DNA from: Burkholderiaceae bacterium
Lineage (GTDB): Bacteria > Pseudomonadota > Gammaproteobacteria > Burkholderiales > Burkholderiaceae_C
DNA: 64,000 bases
NCBI GenBank assembly: GCA_024235995.1
Contig: JACKLI010000001.1
Coordinates: 434,001-498,000 of the forward strand
Direction of reading: 5' to 3'
Of this stretch, positions 41,666 through 50,431 are shown one piece after another. Each line of letters opens with the position of its first letter. Positions within the stretch are counted from its first letter, which is position 1. The notes under the pieces are model-generated. The model had not been told where the DNA came from. It worked only from the letters and a program-made list of their open reading frames with translations, and did no database searches. The position numbers and the translations under genes were made by a program.

Positions 41666-43663
41666 ATGAGTTCGCTGGAGCTGACGCTGCTGTACCTGCT
41701 GGCCGCCGTGCTGGGCGTGTCGGCGTGCCGCTGGGCGCGGCTGCCGCCCATCCTGGGCTACCTGCTGGCCGGGGTGCTGATGGAGCCGCACACGCTGGGC
41801 CTGGCCGTGGGCCAGGACGCCGAGGGCATCCGCCAGCTGGCGGAGTACGGCGTGGTGTTCCTGATGTTCGTCATCGGGCTGGAGTTCAACCTGCCCAAGC
41901 TGCGCGCCATGCGCCGCCACGTGTTCGGGCTGGGGCTGGCGCAGGTGCTGTGCACGCTGGCGCTGGCCACCAGCGGCTCGATGGCGCTGGCCTGGCTGCT
42001 GCCCTCGCTGTGGCACATGAGCTGGCAGACCGCCCTGGTGCTGGCTGGCGCCATGGCCATGAGCAGCACCGCCATCGTGGTCAAGATGATGGCCGACCGG
42101 CTGGAGCTGGAGTCCGAGCACGGCCAGCGCGTGATGGGCGTGCTGCTGCTGCAGGACCTGGCGGTGGTGCCCCTGCTGGTGCTGATCCCGGCGCTGGGCT
42201 CGCCGCCGGAGCAGCTGCTGGCCGAGCTGGGCCTGGCGGCGCTGAAGGCGGCCATCCTGATCGCGCTGCTGCTGTGGGGCGGCCAGCACCTGATGCACGG
42301 CTGGCTGACCGTCGTGGCGCGCCGGCGCAGCCCGGAGCTGTTCATGCTCAACCTGCTGCTGCTCACGCTGGGCCTGGCCTGGCTGACGCAGCAGGCGGGG
42401 CTGTCGCTGGCGCTGGGGGCGTTCATCTGCGGCGTGCTGATCTCGGAGACCGAGTTCCGCGTGCAGGTGGCCTCCGAGATCCGGCCCTTCCACGACGTGC
42501 TGCTGGGCCTGTTCTTCATCACCATCGGCATGCTGCTGGACGTGCACCAGGTGCTGCTGCGCTGGCCGCTGGTGCTGGTGCTGCTGCTGGTGCCGGTGGC
42601 CTTCAAGCTGCTGCTGGTGGCCGCGCTGGCGCGCGCGCTGGGCGCCAGCGCCGGCACGGCGCTGCGCACCGGCCTGTACCTGGCGCAGGCGGGCGAGTTC
42701 GGCTTCGTGCTGCTGACGCTCAGCCGCCGCGAGGGCCTGGTGGCGCCCGAGCTGTTCCAGCCCGTCCTGGCGGCGATGGTGCTGTCGATGCTGGCCACGC
42801 CCTTCATCATCATGGCCAGCAACCGCATCGTGCTGCGCCTGGTGGCCAGCGAATGGCTGCAGCAGTCGCTGCAGATGACGCACATCGCGGTGGAATCGAT
42901 CAACACCAGCGGCCACGTGCTGATCCTCGGCTTCGGCCGCAGCGGCCAGGCCATGGCCCGCATGCTGGAGCACGAGGGCATCGCCACCATGGCGCTGGAC
43001 CTGGACCCCGACCACGTGCAGCAGGCGCGCGCCGCCGGCCAGGCCGTGGCCTATGGCGACGCCACCAAGGCGCCGGCCCTGACGGCCGCCGGCCTGGCGC
43101 GCGCCAGCGCCGTCGTGCTGACCTATCTGGACACCCCAACCGTGTTCAAGACCCTGGCCACCATCCGCGCCCTGGCGCCGCACACGCCGGTGATCGTGCG
43201 CACCCAGACCGACCGCGACCTGGAGCGCCTGCGCGCCGCCGGCGCCACCGAGGTGGTGCCCGAGGCGCAGGAGGGCGCGCTGATGCTGGGCGGCCACGCG
43301 CTGGCGCTGGTGGGCGTGCCCATGCGGCGCGTGATCCACATCGTGCAGCAGTACCGCGAGCAGCGCTACGGCCTGCTGCGCGGCTTCTTCCATGGCGCCG
43401 CCGACAGCCACGAGGACGAGCTGGAGGCCGAGCGCCTGGCCACGCTGACGGTGCCGCCCACGGCGGCCGGGCGGCGCCTGGCCGAGGTGCTGGGCCAGGT
43501 GGCGGGCGAAGGCGGCGCTGCGCTGCGCGTGGTGCGCCTGCGCAGCCGCCTGGGCACGCCCGTGGCCGCGCACGAGGCCTTCACGCTGGAAGGCGGCGAG
43601 ACCCTGGTGCTGTCGGGCAAGGCCGAGGCGCTGTCGCGCGCGGAGCAGGCATTGGCCCGTTGA
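41666..43663 (+). CDS. CPA2 family cation:proton antiporter with RCK domain
   Basis: The 665-residue protein has 12-13 membrane segments (residues about 5-385) of the monovalent cation:proton antiporter 2 family, followed by a Rossmann RCK domain (HVLILGFGRSGQAMARML) and a TrkA_C domain at the end. It resembles KefB/KefC/YbaL-type potassium efflux systems. LGYLLAGVLMEPHTLGL, FMLFVIGLEFNLPKLR and LAQAGEFGFVLL are family signatures. The gene is divergent from kdsD, an arrangement common in Burkholderiales. Nothing shows glutathione gating. Confidence 0.92.
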   Translation: MSSLELTLLYLLAAVLGVSACRWARLPPILGYLLAGVLMEPHTLGLAVGQDAEGIRQLAEYGVVFLMFVIGLEFNLPKLRAMRRHVFGLGLAQVLCTLALATSGSMALAWLLPSLWHMSWQTALVLAGAMAMSSTAIVVKMMADRLELESEHGQRVMGVLLLQDLAVVPLLVLIPALGSPPEQLLAELGLAALKAAILIALLLWGGQHLMHGWLTVVARRRSPELFMLNLLLLTLGLAWLTQQAGLSLALGAFICGVLISETEFRVQVASEIRPFHDVLLGLFFITIGMLLDVHQVLLRWPLVLVLLLVPVAFKLLLVAALARALGASAGTALRTGLYLAQAGEFGFVLLTLSRREGLVAPELFQPVLAAMVLSMLATPFIIMASNRIVLRLVASEWLQQSLQMTHIAVESINTSGHVLILGFGRSGQAMARMLEHEGIATMALDLDPDHVQQARAAGQAVAYGDATKAPALTAAGLARASAVVLTYLDTPTVFKTLATIRALAPHTPVIVRTQTDRDLERLRAAGATEVVPEAQEGALMLGGHALALVGVPMRRVIHIVQQYREQRYGLLRGFFHGAADSHEDELEAERLATLTVPPTAAGRRLAEVLGQVAGEGGAALRVVRLRSRLGTPVAAHEAFTLEGGETLVLSGKAEALSRAEQALAR

Positions 43664-43729
43664 GCTGCCCCATCGGGCCCTCCGCGCGGCACAATGGCCC
43701 TTCAACCGGCCCGCAGACCCACCCCGCCC

Positions 43730-44287
43730 ATGACCGCACCGCTCGCCATCACCGACTACCTGCGCCAGCACATCCGCACCGTGCCCGACTGGCCGGCGCC
43801 AGGCGTGCAGTTTCGCGACATCACGCCGCTCTTGCAGGACCCGCGCGTGTTCCGCGTGCTGATCGACGCCTTCGTGCACCGCTACATGGCGCCCGAGCTG
43901 CGCCCCGAGGTGGTGGCCGGGCTGGACGCGCGCGGCTTCATCATCGGCTCGGTCATCGCCTACAAGCTGGGCGTGGGCTTCGTGCCGATCCGCAAGAAAG
44001 GCAAGCTGCCCTACGCCACGGTGCAGGAAACCTTCGAGCTGGAATACGGCAGCGCCACCGTCGAGCTGCACACCGACGCCGTGACCCCCGGCCAGCACGT
44101 GCTGCTGATCGACGACTTGATCGCCACCGGCGGCACCATGATGGCCGGCAAGAAGCTGCTGGAGAAGCTGGGCGCCACCGTGACCGAAGGCGCCGCCATC
44201 GTTGACCTGCCCGAGCTGGGCGGCTCGCAGCGTCTGCGCGAGGCCGGCCTGGCGCTGTTCACGCTGGTGGATTTCGCCGGCCACTGA
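43730..44287 (+). CDS. apt: adenine phosphoribosyltransferase
   Basis: Salvages adenine to AMP with PRPP. The 185-residue protein starts with the usual DYLRQHIRTVPDWPAPGVQF and has the PRPP-binding motif VLLIDDLIATGGTMMA, plus GLDARGFIIGS and RKKGKLPY. I chose the ATG at 43730, which gives the family length (183 in E. coli); an ATG at 43694 would add twelve unconserved residues. A strong hairpin follows the stop codon by 14 bases. Confidence 0.95.
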   Translation: MTAPLAITDYLRQHIRTVPDWPAPGVQFRDITPLLQDPRVFRVLIDAFVHRYMAPELRPEVVAGLDARGFIIGSVIAYKLGVGFVPIRKKGKLPYATVQETFELEYGSATVELHTDAVTPGQHVLLIDDLIATGGTMMAGKKLLEKLGATVTEGAAIVDLPELGGSQRLREAGLALFTLVDFAGH

Positions 44288-44301
44288 CTGCCTCCCTATT
44301 G

Positions 44302-44331
44302 GCGAACGCCGTGCAACCGGACGGCGTTCGC
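44302..44331. terminator. hairpin between apt and the alcohol dehydrogenase gene
   Basis: Perfect 10-base arms GCGAACGCCG and CGGCGTTCGC with a 10-base loop. There is no T-run, so it may be a Rho-supported terminator for apt or an operator for the alcohol dehydrogenase gene 49 bases downstream. Confidence 0.5.
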
Positions 44332-44379
44332 AGCCTCCCGTTTCCGAACCCTTCAAGCCTTGCCAGGAGATCCCCACCC

Positions 44380-45492
44380 ATGAAAGCCCAAGCCGTGATT
44401 TGCCGCGAACTGAACCAGCCGGTCGTGGTCGAGACGATCGAGGTCGCGCCGCCGCAGGCCGGCGAGGTGATGATCAAGCTGGCGGCCTGCGGCGTGTGCC
44501 ACAGCGACCTGTCGGCCACCAACGGCACCATCGCCTTCAGCCCGCCGCTGATCCTGGGCCACGAAGGCGCCGGCGTGGTGGTCGAGGTGGGCCCCGGCGT
44601 GACCGACTTCGTCGTCGGCGACCACGTGCTGTCGTCCTTCGTCACCATGTGCGGCATGTGCCACTACTGCACCATCGGCCGGCCGGCGCTGTGCGAGCTG
44701 GGCGCCCGCACCCTGACCACCCTGCCCAGCGGCGCGCTGCGCACCAGCGACGCCCAGGGCCGGCCGCTGAGCGTGTTCTCGGGCTGCGGCGTGATGGCCG
44801 AGTACGCCACGCTCGACACCCGCAGCCTGATCAAGATCGCCGGCGACGCGCCGCTGCGCTCGGCCGCGCTGGTCGGCTGCGGCGTGATGACGGGCTTTTG
44901 CGCCGTCACCAACACCGCGCGCGTGGCGCCGGGCTCGGTGGTGGTGGTGCTGGGCACCGGCGGCGTGGGCCTGTCGGCCATCCAGGGCGCGGCGGTGGCG
45001 GGCGCGCGCATGGTGGTGGCGGTCGACATCGACGACTTCAAGCTCGGCCTGGCCAAGACCCTGGGCGCCACGCACACGGTCAACTCCAAGGGCGACGAGG
45101 CCATCGTCAAGACCCTGCGCAAGCTGACCGGCGGCGGCGCCGACTACGCCTTCGAATGCGTGGGCTCGGGCGAGCTGGCCGCCACCGCCTACAGCGTGCT
45201 GCGCAAGGGCGGGCAGGCGGTGGTGGTCGGCGTGGCGCGGCCCAAGGACACCACCACCCTGCGCACCGCCAGCCTCACGTTCGAGGAAAAGAGCATCGCC
45301 GGCAGCTACTTCGGCTCGGCCCGCCCGCGCGTCGACGCGCCGCGCATCCTGGGGCTGTACCAGGCCGGCAAGCTCAAGCTGGACGAGCTCATCACCCGCA
45401 CCTACCCGATCGCCGAGGCGCCGCAGGCCTTCGCCGACCTGCAGGCCGGACGCAATGCGCGCGGGGTGATCGTGTTCGAAGGCGGGAACTGA
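44380..45492 (+). CDS. zinc-dependent alcohol dehydrogenase (MDR family)
   Basis: The 370-residue NAD(P)-dependent dehydrogenase carries catalytic zinc ligands Cys40 (GVCHSD), His61 (GHEGAG) and Cys169 (GCGVMTG), and the structural zinc cysteines 91, 94, 97 and 105 in CGMCHYCTIGRPALC. The nucleotide motif is VLGTGGVGLSAIQ. It looks like the long-chain group near class III or benzyl-alcohol-type dehydrogenases, but the glutathione-specific residues cannot be judged here. AGGAGA precedes the ATG. It is the last + strand gene before the long catabolic cluster and converges on it. Confidence 0.93.
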   Translation: MKAQAVICRELNQPVVVETIEVAPPQAGEVMIKLAACGVCHSDLSATNGTIAFSPPLILGHEGAGVVVEVGPGVTDFVVGDHVLSSFVTMCGMCHYCTIGRPALCELGARTLTTLPSGALRTSDAQGRPLSVFSGCGVMAEYATLDTRSLIKIAGDAPLRSAALVGCGVMTGFCAVTNTARVAPGSVVVVLGTGGVGLSAIQGAAVAGARMVVAVDIDDFKLGLAKTLGATHTVNSKGDEAIVKTLRKLTGGGADYAFECVGSGELAATAYSVLRKGGQAVVVGVARPKDTTTLRTASLTFEEKSIAGSYFGSARPRVDAPRILGLYQAGKLKLDELITRTYPIAEAPQAFADLQAGRNARGVIVFEGGN

Positions 45493-45582
45493 GGTCCGTC
45501 AACTGCCGGCTCAGAAGGTGCGAATGAAAAGCGTGCGGGTTTTGGCGGCCAAGGCAGGCATGAGAGGTTCGTTCACAGCTTC

Positions 45583-46686
45583 TCAGCCCAGCATGGCATC
45601 GAGCCGTTCGCGCGCCTCGGCCAGTTCCAGCAGCATGTCCTGCACCACTTCGCGCACCGAAGTCTGCTCGTTCATGTCGCCCACCAGTTGGCCGACCGGG
45701 TAGGTGAGGAACGGCTCGGCGTGCGCGCGCTCAACGCGCGTTCGGCCGTAGGCCCACCACAGCATATTCTGCAGCGGCGCTGGCAGCGGCTCGGGCGCGT
45801 CGGGGCGCTCGTAGGCCGCGGTGAAGGCATTTCGTAGCGTGCGACAAGACTTGCCGGTGACGGTGCGCGTGAGCACGGCATCGCCTTCACCAGCCCGATA
45901 GATCTTGGCGCGGATCTCGGGCGTGAGCTCGCTTTGCACGGTCTTCAGCCAGATCGAGCCGCACCACACGCCCTCACAGCCCAGCGCCAGTGCCGCCGCC
46001 ACCTGGCGGCCGCGTCCGACGCCCCCGCCGCCTAGCACCGGCAGCGGCGCCACGGCATCGACGATGCGCGGCCACAACACCATGGAACTGATGTCGCCGG
46101 TGTGACCGGCGGCCTCGGTGCCGACGGCAACCACCAGATCACAGCCAACGTCGCGGTGGCGCTGAGCGTGCTTGACGCGCCCGGCCAGCGCGCCGACCTT
46201 GATGCCCTGCGCGTGCGCGCGCTCGACCAGCGCCTTGGGCGGGCTGCCCAGGGCGTTGACGATGAGCTTGATCGGGTGACGCAGGCAGATCTCCAGCATC
46301 TGCAGGCTCTCGCGCGGCGTCATGTGCAATCCGCTGAGCAGCTCGCGGGCGGCGTGGGCGGCTTGCTCCGGCGGCAGGCGCGGAATGCCGGCGTCGTCGA
46401 GCAGCTTTTGCACGAAGGCGACGTGCTCGGCCGGCAGGGCGTCGATGTCCACCTGCGCCACATCCTCGTAGGTGGAGGGCATCAGGATATCCACCCCGTA
46501 GGGGCGCCCGCCGATGTGCGCGTCGATCCAGCGCAGGTCCTCCTCCACACGGTCGGCGTGAGCGCGCGCCATGCCCAGGACACCCAGGCCGCCGGCCTTG
46601 GATACCTCGACCACCACGTCGCGGCAATGCGAAAAAGCAAAGATCGGCATCTCGATGCCGAACATCTCGCACAGTTGGTTGTTCAT
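45583..46686 (-). CDS. nitronate monooxygenase-like flavoprotein
   Basis: The 367-residue TIM-barrel FMN protein belongs to the nitronate monooxygenase/2-nitropropane dioxygenase family: MFGIEMPIFAFS, GGLGVLGMA, VAVGTEAAGHTGD and VLGGGGVGRGRQVAAALALG are typical. Members also reduce double bonds of CoA esters or oxidise nitronates; the substrate here is unknown. A near-perfect ribosome binding site AGGAGGTGA precedes the ATG at 46686. It is the last gene of the 19-gene minus-strand cluster, 20 bases after the crotonase gene, so an oxidation or detoxification step of that pathway is likely. Confidence 0.9.
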   Translation of the reverse strand: MNNQLCEMFGIEMPIFAFSHCRDVVVEVSKAGGLGVLGMARAHADRVEEDLRWIDAHIGGRPYGVDILMPSTYEDVAQVDIDALPAEHVAFVQKLLDDAGIPRLPPEQAAHAARELLSGLHMTPRESLQMLEICLRHPIKLIVNALGSPPKALVERAHAQGIKVGALAGRVKHAQRHRDVGCDLVVAVGTEAAGHTGDISSMVLWPRIVDAVAPLPVLGGGGVGRGRQVAAALALGCEGVWCGSIWLKTVQSELTPEIRAKIYRAGEGDAVLTRTVTGKSCRTLRNAFTAAYERPDAPEPLPAPLQNMLWWAYGRTRVERAHAEPFLTYPVGQLVGDMNEQTSVREVVQDMLLELAEARERLDAMLG

Positions 46687-46706
46687 CTTTTCACCTCCTC
46701 GCTTCT

Positions 46707-47480
46707 TCATCGTCCAAGCCAGCGCGGCGCGCGCTTTTCCGCGAAGGCGCGCGGGCCTTCCTGCGCGTCCTCGCTCAGATAGACGCTGTCGAACAGCGGG
46801 TACGCTGCGCGCAGTGCGGCGGAGCGCCCCATCTCGCTGGACAGATACACCAGCTCGCGTGCGGCCCGTACGGTGAGCGGTGCGTTGCCGGCAATGGTGC
46901 GCGCCATGGCCAGCGCGGCATTGCGCAGCTCGGCCAGCGGTACCATGGCGTTGACGTAGCCCAGCGCGTGCGCGCGCTGCGCCGACATGGGCGCGCCCGT
47001 CAGCAGCAGCTCCATCATCACGCGCTGCGGCAGCATGCGGGCCAGCGGCGCTGCCCAGGGCATGCCGCGGCCCACCTTGGCCTCGGTAATGCCGAAGAGC
47101 GCGTTGTCGCTGGCCACGCACAGGTCGCACATCTGCGCGAACAGGAAGCCACCGGCATAGGCCACGCCGTTGACGGCGGCGATCACCGGCTTGTCGATGC
47201 GCACGGTGTCGCCCAGCACCGGGAACATGTCGCGCGGCGGTATGCGCAGCCCGGTGGCTGCCGCCTGCTTGAGGTCCATGCCGGCGCAGAAGGCCTTGTC
47301 GCCGCTGCCGGTGAGGATGGCCACGCGCAGCGCGTCGTCGTGCGCGAAGCGCTGCCAGGCCAGGCGCAGGCCCTCGATGACGCCGGTGTTGATGGCGTTG
47401 CGGGCCTGGGGGCGGTCGATGGTGACGACGGCAATGCCGCCGTCCTCGACGTCGAAGCGGATTTCCTCGGTCAGGTTCAT
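46707..47480 (-). CDS. enoyl-CoA hydratase/isomerase family protein (one Glu replaced)
   Basis: Crotonase-fold protein of 257 residues with the oxyanion-hole segments AFCAGMDLK and NGVAYAGGFLFAQMCD. At the first glutamate position of classical hydratases stands Leu113; the second, Glu133 (GITEAKVGRG), is kept. Such one-acid forms are often isomerases, hydrolases or C-C lyases rather than hydratases. The C-terminal FAEKRAPRWLGR is normal. The start codon overlaps the CoA-transferase stop by four bases, so both are co-translated. Confidence 0.9.
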   Translation of the reverse strand: MNLTEEIRFDVEDGGIAVVTIDRPQARNAINTGVIEGLRLAWQRFAHDDALRVAILTGSGDKAFCAGMDLKQAAATGLRIPPRDMFPVLGDTVRIDKPVIAAVNGVAYAGGFLFAQMCDLCVASDNALFGITEAKVGRGMPWAAPLARMLPQRVMMELLLTGAPMSAQRAHALGYVNAMVPLAELRNAALAMARTIAGNAPLTVRAARELVYLSSEMGRSAALRAAYPLFDSVYLSEDAQEGPRAFAEKRAPRWLGR

Positions 47481-48745
47481 ACGTTTTCTCCCCAGGTCTG
47501 GCGCGCCTCGCGCAGCAGGCGGTCGCGGTGCTCGGGCGGCGCGATGGCCACCAGCGCGCGGATGCGCTCGCGCAGGCTGCGTCCGCGCAGGCGGGCGATG
47601 CCGTGCTCGGTGGCCACCACGTCCACGTCGCTGCGCGCGGTGGTTACCGGCCCCGACAGGCGGCTGACGATCTTCGAGTCGCCCTGCTTGCCGCTGGCGG
47701 GCAGGGCGACGATGGACACGCCACCCTCGGACTGGGCCGCCGCGCGTACGTAGTCAACCTGTCCGCCTACGGCGCCGATATAGTCGCTGCCGATGGCCTC
47801 GGCATTCACCTGGCCGGTCAAGTCCACTTCCAGCGCCGAGTTGATCGAGACGAATTTCTCCAGTCGCGACAGTGTGCCGATGTGGTGCGTGTAGCTCGTC
47901 GGACACAGGCGAATCTGCGGGTTGCGATGCGCGAAGTGGTACAGCCGCTGGGTGCCGAACAGCACGCCGCTCACGGTCACGCCCGGGTCGATGCCCTTGT
48001 GCGCGTTGGTGACAACGCCGCGCTCCATCAGTTCCACCACCGAGTCGCCGATCATTCCCGAGTGGATGCCGAGCTCACGCCGGTCCAGCAGCATGCCCAT
48101 GATGGCTTCGGGTACGGCGCCGATACCCACCTGCAGCGTGGCGCGGTCGTCAATCAGGTCGCCCAGGTGATGCGCGATGCGCCGCTCCAGTTCGCCAAAT
48201 GGGGCAGAAGGCAGCTCCAACGGGGCGCGGTCGGCGGGTAGCGCGACGGTGATCTCGCTTGCGGTGAGCGGCCGGTCGCAGTGCGCCCAGGGGATTTGCC
48301 GATTCACCTCGGCAATGACCACGCGCGCCTGCTGCATGGCGGCACGGACATAGTCGTTGACCAAGCCGAAGCTGTACTCGCCACGCTCGTTGGGCTCGCT
48401 CACCTGCAGCATCACCACGTCGGCACGGATGATGCGCTCGCGCAGCAAACCCTCGACGGCCGAGATGTGGCAAGGGATGGGGTCGAGCGCGCCGCAACTG
48501 GTCAGCTTGCGCAGCGTGCCAATGCCGCCAATGCCGGAAAAGCGCAGGTGATCGGCATGCTCGGGCCGGAAGCTGCGCGAAAAGCCCGAGCCGAAAAACA
48601 CGTGAGCGCCGCTGTAGGCGGCGCGCTGCGCGACGAATTTTTCGCTCAGGTCCAGGGCTTCGCCGCAGCCTTGCTGAAAGATCACTCCATCGCCCGGGCG
48701 GATGTAGCGCGCCAGGTCGAGATGGTCGAGGACTTCGGTGCGCAT
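47477..48745 (-). CDS. acetyl-CoA hydrolase/transferase family CoA-transferase
   Basis: The 422-residue protein belongs to the family of 4-hydroxybutyrate and acetate:succinate CoA-transferases. Characteristic are the N-terminal LARYIRPGDGVIFQQGCGEAL, GVGIGA-like LQVGIGAVPEAI, the catalytic glutamate in VNAEAIGSDYIGAVGGQVDY and TARSDVDVVATEHGIARLRG. It would move CoA between carboxylic acids in the cytoplasm, either activating the substrate or recovering CoA. It overlaps the CitE-like gene upstream and the crotonase gene downstream, each by four bases. Confidence 0.9.
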   Translation of the reverse strand: MRTEVLDHLDLARYIRPGDGVIFQQGCGEALDLSEKFVAQRAAYSGAHVFFGSGFSRSFRPEHADHLRFSGIGGIGTLRKLTSCGALDPIPCHISAVEGLLRERIIRADVVMLQVSEPNERGEYSFGLVNDYVRAAMQQARVVIAEVNRQIPWAHCDRPLTASEITVALPADRAPLELPSAPFGELERRIAHHLGDLIDDRATLQVGIGAVPEAIMGMLLDRRELGIHSGMIGDSVVELMERGVVTNAHKGIDPGVTVSGVLFGTQRLYHFAHRNPQIRLCPTSYTHHIGTLSRLEKFVSINSALEVDLTGQVNAEAIGSDYIGAVGGQVDYVRAAAQSEGGVSIVALPASGKQGDSKIVSRLSGPVTTARSDVDVVATEHGIARLRGRSLRERIRALVAIAPPEHRDRLLREARQTWGENV

Positions 48746-49608
48746 CAGGTGCCCTCTACCGGCAGAGCCAGTACCTGCTGCGCGCGTTTCAGCGTCGGCC
48801 CGTCGATCATGCGGCCCTCGAAGTCGATGGTGCCCAGACCACGTGCCATGGCGGACTCGTAGGTATCGACCAGGCGCTGGGCATAGTCGCGCTCCTCGGC
48901 CATGGGTGAGAAGGCGCGGTGCGCGAGCTTCACCTGGCCGGGCGTGACGCAGATCTTGCCCTCGTAGCCCAGGTCGCGGCCGCGCGCCGCGTCCTCCAGG
49001 AAGAGCGCGTCGTTGCGGATGTCGATCACCGCCTGGTCGATGGCGATCAGGCCGGCCGCCCTGGCTGCCATGACCACCATGGAGCGCGCCGTGTAGACCT
49101 CGTCGCCGCGCGGCGTGCGGCGCCCGCCGATGTCGGCGGCGAAGTCCTCGGCGCCAAAGAACACCGAACCCATCGATTCAACGCCCTGGCACAGGGCCGC
49201 GGCGTTCAAGACGCCACGCACCGATTCGATGCCGCCGACGATGCTGCGCGGTTGCGCGCGCGGTGCCTCGGCGTCACGTCTCGTGATCCAGTGCTGCGCT
49301 GGAAAGGCTTGCTCGGGTGCCTCCAGCTTGGGGATCACGACACCATCGACGTCGGCCATGAAAGCGGCCTCCAGATCGGCCAGGTAATGCATCGAATCAG
49401 GCACGTTCACGCGCACCATGAGCAGGCTTTTCAAACCGGCTGTGCGCACTTGGGCAACGGTGCTGGCAAGCATCTCCCGTGCACGGATCTTTTCGCCTGG
49501 AGGCGTTCCGTCTTCCAGGTCGATGACGCAACAGTCGGCGCCAAACCGGGGGAACTTGACGACCAGATCGGGCCGGTTGGCGGGCGCAAAGAAAAGGGAT
49601 CGAATCAT
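48745..49608 (-). CDS. CitE-like HpcH/HpaI family CoA-ester lyase
   Basis: The 287-residue TIM-barrel protein resembles citrate lyase beta/malyl-CoA/citramalyl-CoA lyases. RSLFFAPANRPDLVVKFPRFGAD, VIDLEDGTPP, MVRVNVPDS, GGIESVRGVLNA (metal Glu) and FGAEDFAADIG (metal Asp) are visible. The C-terminal GKICVTPGQVKLAHRAFSP also fits. It would cleave a 3-hydroxyacyl-CoA such as a citramalyl-CoA-like intermediate to acetyl-CoA and a keto acid. The ATG at 49608 is the family start. It is 16 bases after a crotonase gene and overlaps the CoA-transferase gene. Confidence 0.9.
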   Translation of the reverse strand: MIRSLFFAPANRPDLVVKFPRFGADCCVIDLEDGTPPGEKIRAREMLASTVAQVRTAGLKSLLMVRVNVPDSMHYLADLEAAFMADVDGVVIPKLEAPEQAFPAQHWITRRDAEAPRAQPRSIVGGIESVRGVLNAAALCQGVESMGSVFFGAEDFAADIGGRRTPRGDEVYTARSMVVMAARAAGLIAIDQAVIDIRNDALFLEDAARGRDLGYEGKICVTPGQVKLAHRAFSPMAEERDYAQRLVDTYESAMARGLGTIDFEGRMIDGPTLKRAQQVLALPVEGT

Positions 49609-49624
49609 CACGGCGCTTGCTTCC

Positions 49625-50422
49625 TCAATCTTGAAATCCAGAGAAATCGGGCTTGCGTTTTTCAACAAAAGCATTGACGGCCTCGACGTGCTGTGGCGTC
49701 TTGTGGGCCAGCGCCTGCAGGCCGGCCGAGAGCTCCAGCAACGGGCCGAAGTCCAGCCGCTCACTTTCGCGCAACAATTTCTTGGCCATGCGCAGGGCGG
49801 CGCCCGGCTGCTCGGCAATTTGCCCGGCCAGCGCCCGCGCCTGCGGCAACAGCTGCTCTGGTGGCACCACGCGCGAGACCAGGCCAATACGCAGTGCCTC
49901 GTGGGCATCCAGCGTGCGGCCGGTGAAGGTCAGTTCGGCAGCCATGCTCTTGCCTACCACGCGCGGCAGCAGCCAGGCGCCGCCATCGCCCGGGATCAAG
50001 CCGACCTTGATGAAGCTCTCGGCAAACGTGGCTTGGTCGGAAGCGATGCGGATGTCGCACATGGTGGTCAAATCGCAGCCTGCGCCGATGGCGGGACCAT
50101 TGACGGCGCAGATCACCGGCACCTCCAGCCCGTACACGGCCAGGGCTAGGCGCTGCACGCCGTGGCGGTACCACTCGCGCAGCTGCGCGGGCGTCAGATC
50201 GAACATGGCTTGCATGTCTTTCAGGTTGCCGCCCGCGGAAAACGCCGGCCCGGCGCCGGTAAGGATGACGACGCGCACCGATGTGTTGGTGTTGATGCGT
50301 GCGCAGGCCTCGCTGAATTCGTGCGGTGCGCTGTTGCCGGTGAGCACGTTGCGCGTGGCGGGCGAATTCATGGTCAAGGTAACGACGCCGCCTTCTTGCT
50401 GGTACAGGAGGAAGTTGCTCAT
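49625..50422 (-). CDS. enoyl-CoA hydratase/isomerase family protein
   Basis: Crotonase-fold protein of 265 residues: AFSAGGNLKDM, NGPAIGAGCDLTTMCD and FAESFIKVGLIPGDGGAWLLPR. The first catalytic position is Asp117 in place of Glu; the second, Glu135, is present. The C-terminal FVEKRKPDFSGF is complete. A hydratase acting on a double bond made by the neighbouring acyl-CoA dehydrogenases is the simplest reading. The gene lies nine bases after the short acyl-CoA dehydrogenase gene. Confidence 0.9.
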   Translation of the reverse strand: MSNFLLYQQEGGVVTLTMNSPATRNVLTGNSAPHEFSEACARINTNTSVRVVILTGAGPAFSAGGNLKDMQAMFDLTPAQLREWYRHGVQRLALAVYGLEVPVICAVNGPAIGAGCDLTTMCDIRIASDQATFAESFIKVGLIPGDGGAWLLPRVVGKSMAAELTFTGRTLDAHEALRIGLVSRVVPPEQLLPQARALAGQIAEQPGAALRMAKKLLRESERLDFGPLLELSAGLQALAHKTPQHVEAVNAFVEKRKPDFSGFQD

Positions 50423-50431
50423 GGGTCGAGA

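Noticed and set aside
45493..45582. Terminator between the convergent alcohol dehydrogenase and nitronate monooxygenase genes
   Set aside because: No stable stem with a T-run could be found in this 90-base gap.
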